A stretch of DNA of 64,000 nucleotides from Arthrobacter sp. B2a2-09 (GTDB taxonomy: Bacteria > Actinomycetota > Actinomycetes > Actinomycetales > Micrococcaceae), in contig NZ_JAMXIC010000002.1 of the NCBI RefSeq assembly GCF_027587375.1, positions 248,001-312,000 of the forward strand, in the 5' to 3' direction. The notes beneath the pieces are model-generated. The model made no database searches, had not been told where the DNA came from, and saw nothing but the letters and a program-made list of their open reading frames with translations. The stretch's first letter is position 1; each line of letters begins with the position of its first letter. Shown here in pieces: positions 46,924-55,582 of the stretch. The position numbers and the translations under genes were made by a program.

Positions 46924-48111
46924 ATGAGGCTTTTGCACACTTCGGATTGGCATCTGGGACGATCGTTCCACGGCGTCGGGATGCTCGACGCCCAGCGCAA
47001 CTTCATCGAGCAATTGCTGACAGTCATCAGGGAACAGTCGGTGGACGTCGTCCTGATTGCCGGGGACGTCTACGACCGCGCCCTTCCCGGACTGGATGTC
47101 GTGAAGCTTCTCGACGACGCCCTCGTGCGGATCACGGACGCCGGTGCCAAGGTGGTGCTGACAAGCGGCAACCACGATTCCGCGATCCGCCTTGGTTTCG
47201 CTTCGCGGCTGCTGGAGCGCGGGGGAGTCCATCTGCGGACCCGCGTTGAGGATCTCGATTCCCCTGTCTTGTTTCCACTGGATAGCAACGACGATCCTGC
47301 AGCTGCGGGTGCGCCTGTGCTTGCCGTCTACGGTATTCCGTACCTTGAACCGAGGCTTGTCGCCGAACGGCTCGGTACCCAAACTGCGAGTCACTTTGAC
47401 GTCACGCAGGCCGCGGTGCAGCTCATCCGTGAGGACATTGCCCGGAGGAGCGAGACAGGACCGGTGCACTCCGTTGTGCTGGCACACACGTTCGCGAGTG
47501 GCGGCATCACCTCGGACAGCGAACGCGATTTGAGCATCGGCGGTTTGGGGGCAGTGCCGCTGGATCTCTTCGATGGCTTCGGCTACACCGCCCTTGGACA
47601 TCTGCACGGACGCCAGGAACTTTCGGAGCGCGTCCGGTATTCGGGTTCGCCCCTGGCCTACTCGTTCTCCGAGGCCAAGCATCGGAAGGGCGCATGGCTG
47701 ATTGACGTCGGTGCGGACGGCGTTGAAAGCGTCGAGGAAATTCTGTGGAAAGCACCACGGGAGCTGGCCATTCTCCGGGGGAAGCTCGCTGGGCTATTGG
47801 AATCGGAGGAATATCGCCGGGCCGAAACTGCGTACTGCCAGATCACCCTCACGGACTCCGTGCGGCCGGCGCAGGCCATGGAACAGCTGCGTGCCCGGTT
47901 CCCGGACACGCTGGTCCTTGGCTTTGATCCTGAAGACGCTGCGGGAAAGGTCAAAGCCAGCTACAGCAGCAGGCTCGCAGAGGCCGAGGACGATCTTGGT
48001 GTTTGCTGCGGCTTTCTCGACCACGTGCGGGGGAGGCCGGCTGACGATGCTGAACTTTCCGCCCTTCGTGAAGCCCTGGAAACGGTCCGGCTGGAAGGAG
48101 CAGAGCTGTGA
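46924..48111 (+). CDS. sbcD: Nuclease SbcCD subunit D (Mre11-like)
   Basis: 395 residues. Phosphoesterase motifs in order: HTSDWHLGRSFHG, IAGDVYDRA, TSGNHDSAIR, LAHTFASGG and ALGHLHGRQ. With SbcC it cuts hairpins and protein-blocked DNA ends. ATG 46924; the stop overlaps the sbcC start by 4 bases (GTGA). Confidence 0.95.
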   Translation: MRLLHTSDWHLGRSFHGVGMLDAQRNFIEQLLTVIREQSVDVVLIAGDVYDRALPGLDVVKLLDDALVRITDAGAKVVLTSGNHDSAIRLGFASRLLERGGVHLRTRVEDLDSPVLFPLDSNDDPAAAGAPVLAVYGIPYLEPRLVAERLGTQTASHFDVTQAAVQLIREDIARRSETGPVHSVVLAHTFASGGITSDSERDLSIGGLGAVPLDLFDGFGYTALGHLHGRQELSERVRYSGSPLAYSFSEAKHRKGAWLIDVGADGVESVEEILWKAPRELAILRGKLAGLLESEEYRRAETAYCQITLTDSVRPAQAMEQLRARFPDTLVLGFDPEDAAGKVKASYSSRLAEAEDDLGVCCGFLDHVRGRPADDAELSALREALETVRLEGAEL

Positions 48112-51100
48112 GAATCCATCGGCTTGATATTGAGGCTTTCGGGCCGTTTGCCGGGCCTCAGTCGATTGACTTCGACCAGCTGGGGGCCCAAGGCCTGTTC
48201 CTCTTGAACGGCGCCACCGGCGCAGGAAAGACAAGCGTGCTCGACGCAATCTGCTTTGCGTTGTATGGCTCGGTGCCGGGCGCCCGCCAGGATGGCAAAC
48301 GCTTGCGGAGCGACCACGCGGACCCGGCTGCGGAGCCCCGGGTTGTCTGCGAATTTTCGGCGCGCGGCAGGCGCTTTGAGGTCACTCGTTCGCCCGCGTG
48401 GGACAGGCCAAGTGCCCGTGGACGCAAGGGCTTCACCACCCAGCAGGCCAAAACGCTTCTGCGAGAACGGGTTCATGGTTCGTGGGAAGAAAAGACCTCC
48501 CGCAACGACGAAGCCGGCATGGAAATCGGTGACGTCCTGGGCATGGACCGGGAACAGTTCACCCGGGTGGTCATGCTCCCGCAAGGAGACTTCGCGGCCT
48601 TCTTGCGTTCCAAAGCTTCCGACCGGCTGGATCTTCTGCAGAAGCTCTTCGGAACCCAGCGTTTTGAAGCGATCGAGCAGCAGTTGGTACTCCAAGCAAA
48701 CGCCGCGCGCGCAGAAGTGGAGGAAAACCAGAACGGGCTTCGATTGCTCGTGCGGCGGGCGGAGGCGGAGTACGCGCAACTGGGCATCGACGAGGCCGTT
48801 GATCCGGATCTTGATGACGCAGGATCCAGTGCGTCCACGCCTGAGCTCCGGCTCGTAACCCTCGAGACCCGGGCTCGGGCCGAATCGCAGTCGCGGCAGC
48901 AAGCTGCCAGCTCGGCCGATGCCGTCCGGCTTCAGCTGGCAGACAAGCTCCACGCCGCCCGGGAACGGGTTCAACGGCACGCGAAGCTCGACGCCGCTAC
49001 GCGCCGGCACGAAGCGCTCTCCGGACGCGCGGCAGAAGTGCAGGAATTCCGCGAGAGACTTGGACGTCACCGGAAAGCCGCCGTCCTCGGCGGACAGCTC
49101 GACGCAGTAGACCGCGCCGTGAAGGCCCTCGACCTAGCAGGCTCGAAGGCGGAGTCGGCGACGGCGAAGCTTCTTGCAGCCTCTCCGGGCGCAAGCGACC
49201 CCGGCACGTCGCTGGCCAGGATTCAAGAAACGATGGCCGTTGTGGAGGCCCGGGCCGGGGACGAACAAAAGCTCGAGGACATCACTGCCAGGCTTGATGC
49301 GCTCGACCTCGCGGCACGGCAGCGTGAGTCTGCCAAAGCGGAGCGGTCCCTTGCTTTGGCCGGTCTTCGCTCGCAGGCAGTTGCCTTGGAAGGTGAGCTG
49401 GGTCCGCTGGAGGCGGTCGCTTTGGAGCTGCCCCTCCGCGAAAGCGAAGCTGCAGCAGCGCAGAACACCGTCAAGACGGTGGCCCGCTACACAACCGCGT
49501 TTGATTCCCAGTCCGCGGCAGTGAAGCGCCACGCGTTTGCCCGAGCGCTTTCCCAAGACCTCCGCCAACTCTGGTTGGATCTTCGCGAATCCCGGCTGGC
49601 CAACGCCGCAGCCGAGCTCGCCGCAAAGCTGCAGGATGGCGAAGGATGCCCTGTATGCGGAAGCGCCGAGCACCCTTCCCCGGCGCCAGCCGGGCTAACC
49701 GCGCTGGCCCTTGCCGAGGAAGAGCAATCCGCCCACGAACGCTATGACGAGAGCGAACATGAACTGCTTCAGGCGTCAGCTGAGCTCGCGTCCGCTGAGC
49801 AGGAAGTTGCCGTGCTCGCAGCCCAAGGCGGAGACATCGATCCGAGGGAAGCCGCTCTAGCGGAGGCCTTGGCCAAAGACGCCCTGGCCTCGGCACGTTC
49901 CGCCGTCGACGGGCTCAATCGGGGCAAGGCAGACCTCGCCCGCGCGACAGAGCGCATTGCCCGCTTGGAGGAAGAACAACTCCACGAGGACACCGCTGCG
50001 GCGCAGGCTGGGTCCACCATGGTCCTGCTGGGCGAACAACGTGAGTCCCTGGACACTTTGCTTTCCGGGCTTCGCGATGGCTTCGACACACTGCGCGGCC
50101 GGATTGAGGCATTGGCCGGGCAACGCGAGCTCCTGCAGTCGGCTGTGACCGCAGGCGAGCAGTTGGAACGTGCCCAGGAGGCTTTGGACGATGCATCCAC
50201 AGCTTTGGAAAGCGCCCTTTCGGTAAACGGATTCGACACCGCAGAGGCCGCGCGGCTCGAAATCCTCGACGAGCAGCACGCCGCCGGGCTCGACGAAACC
50301 ATCAGGGCCGCCGAGACCGAGAGCGCCCGCCTCGCGGAACTCTTCGAGTCCGAGGATCTCGTGCTTGCTGCCAAGGAAGCCCAGATCGGAGAGGTGCCCC
50401 TGACCGCCGTCGAGCTCGCCGCCCTCGAGCAGGAGGTCGGACAGACGGAAGAAACGGTCCGCCGCCTGGCTCTTGCTGCGGGACTCGCTGCCCGGACGGT
50501 GACCAGCCTGGCTGCGATCCGCTCGCAGTACGAAGAGGCTGCGGCCTCCGGGCGCGGCCCCCGTGAACGCGCCCGGGTACTCAACGAGCTCGCCGAAACC
50601 GCCAGAGGGGCGGGCGACAACGGCTACAAAATGAGCCTCAACAGCTATGTGCTGGCCGCTCGCCTCGAACAAGTCGCCGCAGCGGCGTCAGAGCGGCTGA
50701 TCGCCATGAGCGATGGCCGGTACACCCTGCAACACACCGACGCCAAGGCAGCCCGTGGCGCGAAATCCGGTCTGGGCCTGGAAGTCGTGGATGAGTGGAC
50801 TGGGCAGCGGCGGGACACCGCCACACTGTCCGGCGGGGAGTCGTTCATGGCTTCGCTCGCGTTGGCCCTGGGGCTCGCGGATGTGGTCCAGCAAGAGGCC
50901 GGCGGCGTGGACATCGAAACTTTGTTCGTGGATGAGGGATTCGGGAGCCTTGACGAGCAATCCCTCGAGCAGGTTATGGATGCACTGGAGGGACTGCGCG
51001 ACGGCGGCAGGGTAGTTGGGCTCGTCAGTCACGTTGCGGAGATGAAACAGAGAATCAGCAGCCAGCTGCAGGTGATCAAAAACCGGAACGGCTCCACTGT

Positions 51101-51128
51101 GCGAATCGTCGACGCCGCGGCAGCCTAG
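48108..51128 (+). CDS. sbcC: Nuclease SbcCD subunit C (Rad50-like SMC ATPase)
   Basis: 1006 residues. Walker A NGATGAGKTSVLDAI (near 36), a long coiled coil interrupted by the zinc hook GCPVCGS (near 515), the ABC signature LSGGESFMASLALALGLAD and Walker B TLFVDEGFGSLDE near the C-terminus. GTG 48108. Length is normal for actinobacterial SbcC. Confidence 0.95.
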   Translation: MRIHRLDIEAFGPFAGPQSIDFDQLGAQGLFLLNGATGAGKTSVLDAICFALYGSVPGARQDGKRLRSDHADPAAEPRVVCEFSARGRRFEVTRSPAWDRPSARGRKGFTTQQAKTLLRERVHGSWEEKTSRNDEAGMEIGDVLGMDREQFTRVVMLPQGDFAAFLRSKASDRLDLLQKLFGTQRFEAIEQQLVLQANAARAEVEENQNGLRLLVRRAEAEYAQLGIDEAVDPDLDDAGSSASTPELRLVTLETRARAESQSRQQAASSADAVRLQLADKLHAARERVQRHAKLDAATRRHEALSGRAAEVQEFRERLGRHRKAAVLGGQLDAVDRAVKALDLAGSKAESATAKLLAASPGASDPGTSLARIQETMAVVEARAGDEQKLEDITARLDALDLAARQRESAKAERSLALAGLRSQAVALEGELGPLEAVALELPLRESEAAAAQNTVKTVARYTTAFDSQSAAVKRHAFARALSQDLRQLWLDLRESRLANAAAELAAKLQDGEGCPVCGSAEHPSPAPAGLTALALAEEEQSAHERYDESEHELLQASAELASAEQEVAVLAAQGGDIDPREAALAEALAKDALASARSAVDGLNRGKADLARATERIARLEEEQLHEDTAAAQAGSTMVLLGEQRESLDTLLSGLRDGFDTLRGRIEALAGQRELLQSAVTAGEQLERAQEALDDASTALESALSVNGFDTAEAARLEILDEQHAAGLDETIRAAETESARLAELFESEDLVLAAKEAQIGEVPLTAVELAALEQEVGQTEETVRRLALAAGLAARTVTSLAAIRSQYEEAAASGRGPRERARVLNELAETARGAGDNGYKMSLNSYVLAARLEQVAAAASERLIAMSDGRYTLQHTDAKAARGAKSGLGLEVVDEWTGQRRDTATLSGGESFMASLALALGLADVVQQEAGGVDIETLFVDEGFGSLDEQSLEQVMDALEGLRDGGRVVGLVSHVAEMKQRISSQLQVIKNRNGSTVRIVDAAAA

Positions 51129-51140
51129 ATAGCCGTCCGG

Positions 51141-51146
51141 TAGACT
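51141..51146 (+). promoter_or_regulatory. Possible -10 element of the MFS gene
   Basis: TAGACT, giving a transcript start near 51153 and a leader of about 63 bases that contains the hairpin at 51168-51193. Confidence 0.35.
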
Positions 51147-51167
51147 TGGAGGGTTACACCGGGTCGC

Positions 51168-51193
51168 GCGCATCGGGAGGAGGGACGATGCGC
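51168..51193 (+). promoter_or_regulatory. Leader hairpin with purine-rich SD-like loop
   Basis: GCGCATCG (51168-51175) pairs with CGATGCGC (51186-51193), leaving GGAGGAGGGA as the loop. An ATG at 51188 sits in the 3' arm, but the annotated gene starts at 51216 in another frame. Confidence 0.55.
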
Positions 51194-51215
51194 ACCATTC
51201 AGCGAACCCGGAATC

Positions 51216-52634
51216 ATGAACTCCTCCCCACAGAACGCCGCGGCGAACACCGCGCTCCAGGCCGCCCCTTCACTTCCTTCGGCGCCCCCGAAGGCTGCCC
51301 CTCGCCGTTCGCGTTTGCCCGGCCGCTTCGCCCGCTTGCCCGAGCTTGCCGGCCGGAACTTCCTGCCGCTGGGACTCTTCGCGAGGCTGCCCCTCGCGAT
51401 GCTTACCGTTGGCACCCTCACCCTTGTCACGGCTGTCAGCCATTCTTACGCCATCGGCGGCCTGGCTGCCGGAGCCGTCGGCATCGGATCAGCCTTGGGC
51501 GCGCCGGTGCTCGGCTCGCTCGCAGACCGGTCAGGCCAGCGCCCGGTGTTGCTCGTAGCCGCGGCTGTCAACGCCGTGACGGTCATCGCATTGCTCGTTG
51601 CCGCGTACCTGACGCCCGATTTCAACGCCCCCACGGACGCGATTGCCATTTTGGTGACAGCATTCCTTGCCGGAGCGAGTTGCCCGCAGGTGGGGCCCAT
51701 GGCCCGTGTCCGTTGGATGGCCCTGACAACCCGGAACCTGAACACCCGGAATTCGAACGCCGGAGCCGGAGCGAATGCCCCCGGTCCTGGAAGTGTGGCG
51801 TCCAGCCGCGCGGACCTGGACACCGCCTTGTCCTACGAAGGAACCGCGGACGAAATCACTTTCGTCCTGGGTCCGGCGCTGGTGGGTATTCTGGCCAGCC
51901 TCGTAGCCCCTTGGCTTCCGCTCGCATTGGCGGCCGTCCTTACAGCCACCCTCGTGCCGGCTTTTGCCGTCCATCCTTCACAATTGGCTGTGGTGCCGGC
52001 AAAGCGCAAGGCGCGCGCCGACGTCGGGAGCGTTCATGCGGAGCAGAAGTCGAGTGCCCGTTCCTTGGCCTGGCTGAAGGTGGCCGTTCCGGTGCTGGCG
52101 ATGGTCTGCATGGGAACATTCTTCGGTGCAACCCAGAATGCGTTGAGCGCTTTCTCCGCCCAGTTCGCCACGGCGGAAATCGCGGGGCTGATGTATTCGG
52201 TCATGGGCCTGAGCTCCGCCGTCGCTGCGCTGTCTGTTGCCTATTGGCCGCAGCGCTTCGGGCTGGCCATCCGTTGGTTGCTCGCCGCGGCCGCGATGAC
52301 GGCGTTCTCTCTCCTGTTGTTCCTTCCCGCCGGGATCTGGCCGATGGTCATTGTCTTGTTGGTGCTTGGAATTCCCGTGGGACCCGTCATGGTGACCGTC
52401 TTCAGCATCGGGGGAGTCGTGGCACCGGCCGGCCGGATGGCAACCGTGATGACCGCCCTGGCGAGCGGCATCGTGGCGGGTACGGCGTTGGGTGCCTACC
52501 TTGCCGGCCAGTTGGCCCAGACCCAGGGTCCCGCCGCCGCTTTTGTGGTGTCCACGGTTGCTTCGGGTGCCCTTCTGGTGCTCGGCGCCGTTGCAGGGCT
52601 CGTCCTCCGGCGCAGGCCAGCCACCCAACACTAG
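51216..52634 (+). CDS. MFS transporter
   Basis: 472 residues with 12 membrane helices after a hydrophilic Ala/Pro/Arg-rich N-terminus of about 60 residues. AGAVGIGSALGAPVLGSLADRSGQRPVLL is the motif A-like loop between helices 2 and 3, and TLSYEGTADEITFVLGPALVGILAS carries the acidic pair typical of this actinobacterial group. An extended loop rich in Asn, Gly and Ala (about 170-200) follows helix 5. Substrate unknown. ATG 51216 lacks a close ribosome-binding site; the strong one lies in the leader hairpin. Confidence 0.85.
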   Translation: MNSSPQNAAANTALQAAPSLPSAPPKAAPRRSRLPGRFARLPELAGRNFLPLGLFARLPLAMLTVGTLTLVTAVSHSYAIGGLAAGAVGIGSALGAPVLGSLADRSGQRPVLLVAAAVNAVTVIALLVAAYLTPDFNAPTDAIAILVTAFLAGASCPQVGPMARVRWMALTTRNLNTRNSNAGAGANAPGPGSVASSRADLDTALSYEGTADEITFVLGPALVGILASLVAPWLPLALAAVLTATLVPAFAVHPSQLAVVPAKRKARADVGSVHAEQKSSARSLAWLKVAVPVLAMVCMGTFFGATQNALSAFSAQFATAEIAGLMYSVMGLSSAVAALSVAYWPQRFGLAIRWLLAAAAMTAFSLLLFLPAGIWPMVIVLLVLGIPVGPVMVTVFSIGGVVAPAGRMATVMTALASGIVAGTALGAYLAGQLAQTQGPAAAFVVSTVASGALLVLGAVAGLVLRRRPATQH

Positions 52635-52653
52635 AGACCCGGATTGCCTGCCT

Positions 52654-53553
52654 CTAGTGGGCGACAGCCGCCTTCGGTGCTTCCTTCTGCGCCCTCTCTC
52701 CACGCTCCGGGACAAATACTGAAACCAGCGCCGCCATGACGATGGCCGCTCCGAGGAGCTGACCCCAGGAGAGGGACTGTCCAAGGAACGCCCATCCGAG
52801 AAGCACCGCTACCAGTGGGCTGAGCAGGCCCAAGAACGAGGTTGCTCCAACGGGCAGTCGGGAAATCCCGCGGAACCAGAGGGAATAGGCCAAGGCAGTC
52901 CCAACCAGCGCGAGGTAGGTGAATCCCGCAATGTTAGTGAGCGAGGGCGGCTGGGTAGGAAGGCCTTCGACCAACAGCAGGACTGGCAACAGGAGAATGC
53001 CGCCGCTGACGAGCTGCCATGCGGTGAGCGCGAGCGGCGAGGCAGGCTGGCCCCATTTCTTACTCAGGACAACTCCTGCTGCCATTGATGTGGCACCTGC
53101 CAAAGCGGCAAGCACTCCGATGGCATCAAGGCGCGCCTGCGACTGGAGGACCAGGATTCCGACGCCGGCCACCCCGGCCGCGCCCGCCAGGATCTGGCGG
53201 CGGGCGAGGCGTTCGCCGAGGAAGCGGCTCGCCAGCACCGCGACTATGAGCGGCTGAACGGCTCCGACTGTTGCCGCGACCCCACCGGGCAGCCGGTACG
53301 CGGCGAGGAAAAGCAATGCGAAGAAGGCGCCGATGTTGAGGACTCCAAGCACGGCAGATTTCCACCACCATGCACCGTGGGGGAGCCGGCGGGTGATCGC
53401 CAGAAGGATCAGGCCTGCGGGAAGGGCCCGTGCCACCGCATCAAGCAAAGGCGTGCCCGATGGTAGGAACTGGCTAGTGACAAAGTAGGTCGACCCCCAG
53501 GTGATGGGTGCGACGGCAGTTGCTGCGATGACAAAATTTCGATTGCTAAGCAC
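52654..53553 (-). CDS. EamA family (DMT) transporter
   Basis: 299 residues, ten membrane helices in two EamA repeats (SNRNFVIAATAVAPITWGSTYF; GVLAALAGATSMAAGVVLSKKW). Members export amino acids or other metabolites. GTG 53553 lies inside the first operator palindrome, with TATTAT 6 bases upstream, so the mRNA is probably leaderless. It diverges from the MarR gene and is very likely its target. Confidence 0.9.
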   Translation of the reverse strand: MLSNRNFVIAATAVAPITWGSTYFVTSQFLPSGTPLLDAVARALPAGLILLAITRRLPHGAWWWKSAVLGVLNIGAFFALLFLAAYRLPGGVAATVGAVQPLIVAVLASRFLGERLARRQILAGAAGVAGVGILVLQSQARLDAIGVLAALAGATSMAAGVVLSKKWGQPASPLALTAWQLVSGGILLLPVLLLVEGLPTQPPSLTNIAGFTYLALVGTALAYSLWFRGISRLPVGATSFLGLLSPLVAVLLGWAFLGQSLSWGQLLGAAIVMAALVSVFVPERGERAQKEAPKAAVAH

Positions 53554-53578
53554 TTAGCGATAATAACTAAGCGCTTAG
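53545..53578. promoter_or_regulatory. Double MarR operator in the eamA/marR divergent promoter
   Basis: Two near-identical palindromes: GCTAAGCACTTAGC (53545-53558) and CTAAGCGCTTAG (53567-53578), with centres 21 bases apart, that is two helical turns. The -10 of the EamA gene (TATTAT on the minus strand, 53560-53565) is between them, and the second palindrome covers the -35 side of the MarR gene. Confidence 0.85.
53560..53565 (-). promoter_or_regulatory. Leaderless -10 element of the EamA transporter gene
   Basis: TATTAT on the minus strand, 6 bases before GTG 53553. Confidence 0.55.
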
Positions 53579-53586
53579 CAAAATGC

Positions 53587-53592
53587 TAGTGT
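53587..53592 (+). promoter_or_regulatory. Leaderless -10 element of the MarR gene
   Basis: TAGTGT, 6 bases before ATG 53599. Confidence 0.5.
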
Positions 53593-53598
53593 GGGCCC

Positions 53599-54090
53599 AT
53601 GAGTGATGCAGTCGAACGGATCTTGGAGCAGTGGCGCCGCGAGCGCCCGGACCTTGATGTTTCGCCGATGGCCGTTATCGGGCGCATGACGCGTGCGATG
53701 AATGCCGCGGAACTTCAGTTGACGCGGAATTTTTCCCGGCATGGCCTTGATTCCGGTTCCTTCGACGTGCTGGCAACCCTGCTCCGCTCCGGTAGTCCAT
53801 ACTCGCTGTCCCCGGCCGCCCTTGCGGACTCGGCCATGGTGACCTCAAGCGCCATCGCCCAGCGCCTGAATAAGCTGGCAGATCGCGGCCTGGTGGTGCG
53901 ATCCAAGGACCCGGATGACAAGCGCGGCACCGTGGTGACTTTGACGCCGGAAGGTAAGGCGTTGGTAGAGCGCGTATTGCCCGATCACTTGGCCACCGAA
54001 CGCTCGCTCATCAAGGGGTTGGGTGCGGAGGAGCAAGCCAAGTTCATGGAAGTCCTGGGCCGCATCGAGGCCAACGCTTCGGAGGGGTAG
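53599..54090 (+). CDS. MarR family transcriptional regulator
   Basis: 163 residues. The winged helix is clear: SPAALADSAMVTSSAIAQRLNKLADRGLVVRSKDPDDKRGTVVTLTPEGKALV, with the DxR wing motif DDKRG. Such proteins are usually repressors released by a small ligand. It faces the EamA gene across a 45-base gap holding two palindromes, so it probably represses both itself and the transporter. ATG 53599. Confidence 0.94.
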   Translation: MSDAVERILEQWRRERPDLDVSPMAVIGRMTRAMNAAELQLTRNFSRHGLDSGSFDVLATLLRSGSPYSLSPAALADSAMVTSSAIAQRLNKLADRGLVVRSKDPDDKRGTVVTLTPEGKALVERVLPDHLATERSLIKGLGAEEQAKFMEVLGRIEANASEG

Positions 54091-54096
54091 GTGACC

Positions 54097-54834
54097 TTAC
54101 GCCAGTTGGGACTCTATGCGAGCCGCGCTCGCTGCCAGTGCCTCGCCGACGGCGGCCTGGTCCTGTTCGCGGCGGATGTAGACGACGGCGATCGCCGCGG
54201 GTCGGCCGCCTGGCACCTGGACGGGGGCCGCCAAGGATGACAAGCCTGCGATGACTTCGTCGTGGCTCGCCGCGTAGCCGAGCCGGCGCGCTTCGGCCGC
54301 CTCCGGCCGATAGGGCAGGGCCGGAGCGCGGGCGGCCCATTCTTCCTCGCTCATGGTGGACTGGATTGCGATTCCAGGTGCCCCGGTGTTCACGGGGTGG
54401 CGTGTGCCGGGATGTTGTGCCAGTGTCGCGGCTGAGTGGCGCGGCTCGACCGTGACCAGTGTGACGCAGTCCTGATGGTCCCAGACTGCTACGAAGGCCG
54501 TCATGTTCAGGGTGTTGGCAAGCTGGGTCAGCTCCGGGAGGGCGGCCGTCTGGAGGTCGCGGGAGACGCCCCGAGCCAGCACCGCAAGGCCGGGACCGGG
54601 CTGGACGCGTCCGGCGTCGTCGCGCACCAGCAGGGAGTGATCCTCCAGCGTGCGAAGGATCCGGTAGGCCACCGAGCGATGAACGCCCAGGGCGCCAGCA
54701 AGTTCTGCAATGGTCAGGGGGCGTTCGGCGGCGGCCAGGATTTCCAGGGCTTGGATTCCGCGGGAGAGGGTTTGCGACGGCGAGACCGTCGCCGTCGTTT
54801 CCTGCAGACTTTTCGCGGCGCTGGGAGACATCAT
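54097..54834 (-). CDS. IclR family transcriptional regulator
   Basis: 245 residues. The N-terminal winged helix (QTLSRGIQALEILAAAERPLTIAELAGALGVHRSVAYRILRTLEDHSLLVR) and a C-terminal ligand domain with LPELTQLANTLNMTAFVAVWD and TGAPGIAIQS. ATG 54834 (first of two adjoining ATGs) has GGATGGAG just upstream; the frame is open to 54894. It diverges from the flavin reductase and HpaB genes and is their probable regulator, presumably responding to an aromatic acid. Confidence 0.92.
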   Translation of the reverse strand: MMSPSAAKSLQETTATVSPSQTLSRGIQALEILAAAERPLTIAELAGALGVHRSVAYRILRTLEDHSLLVRDDAGRVQPGPGLAVLARGVSRDLQTAALPELTQLANTLNMTAFVAVWDHQDCVTLVTVEPRHSAATLAQHPGTRHPVNTGAPGIAIQSTMSEEEWAARAPALPYRPEAAEARRLGYAASHDEVIAGLSSLAAPVQVPGGRPAAIAVVYIRREQDQAAVGEALAASAARIESQLA

Positions 54835-54923
54835 GCGCTCCATCCTATGTTGGGGTCTCACGCGGCTGGCCCGCCGTCTTGTGCTGTGGGACACGAGAGG
54901 CTATGGTTCTGTATGAGAATTTG

Positions 54924-54959
54924 TTGTTCAAATATAGAACAAGCTCACATGTAGAACAA
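54924..54959. promoter_or_regulatory. IclR operator candidate
   Basis: TTGTTCAAATATAGAACAA (54924-54942) is an inverted repeat of TTGTTC/GAACAA, and a third GAACAA half-site follows at 54954-54959, 17 bases on. It lies between the IclR gene and the monooxygenase operon, 21 bases before ATG 54980. Confidence 0.65.
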
Positions 54960-54979
54960 TCTCCAGCCAGGAATCAACG

Positions 54980-55516
54980 ATGATTGCCAAGTCCAGTCAG
55001 AATGCGGAACCGGGACCCCTGGGCCGCACTTCGCGGCCGCGGGCACATCATTTCCGCGGTAGCCTGGGCCGCTTTGCCACGGGCGTTGCCATCGTGACGT
55101 TCGACGGCGCCACCAAGCGGCATGGCATCACCGTCAATTCCTTCACCTCAGTGTCCATGGAACCGCCGCTGGTCCTGGTCAGCATCGCCCGCAACACCAA
55201 AGCCCACGACGAGCTCGCCGGGCGCCCGTTCAGCGTCAATATCCTGGGCGCCGAACAGAAGCAGCTCGCCCTGCATTTCGCGGGCCGTCCCGGGCCCGAA
55301 CCCCGTTGGGTCGAAGGCGACACCGCGCCCCGGCTATCCAACGTCCTCGCGTATTTCGAATGCACGCCATGGGCAGCCTACGACGGCGGAGACCACACCC
55401 TCTACCTGGGTGAAGTGGTGGACTTCAACTACCGCAGCGGCGACGCGCTCGCCTTCGCCAACAGCTCCTTCACCACCATCCCGGAAAGCCAATTGGGAAT
55501 GGAGGATCTTCTGTAG
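54980..55516 (+). CDS. Flavin reductase family protein (HpaC-type)
   Basis: 178 residues. FRGSLGRFATGVAIVTFDGATKRHGITVNSFTSVSMEPPLVLVSIARNTKAH is the FMN-binding split-barrel signature of NAD(P)H:flavin reductases that supply reduced flavin to two-component monooxygenases. ATG 54980 with AGGA upstream. The oxygenase gene follows 66 bases later, so the two form one operon. Confidence 0.92.
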   Translation: MIAKSSQNAEPGPLGRTSRPRAHHFRGSLGRFATGVAIVTFDGATKRHGITVNSFTSVSMEPPLVLVSIARNTKAHDELAGRPFSVNILGAEQKQLALHFAGRPGPEPRWVEGDTAPRLSNVLAYFECTPWAAYDGGDHTLYLGEVVDFNYRSGDALAFANSSFTTIPESQLGMEDLL

Positions 55517-55582
55517 TTGCCGCGGCGCCCGTCAACGTCGCAGCCACATGCCGTTTCAGCTCAACCATCATTGGAGACAACC

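Noticed and set aside
51146..52657. Long open frame overlapping the MFS gene, with a strong ribosome-binding site before ATG 51188
   Set aside because: The 500-codon frame is a low-complexity Arg/Pro/Gly-rich shadow typical of GC-rich DNA; the other frame gives a clear 12-helix transporter.
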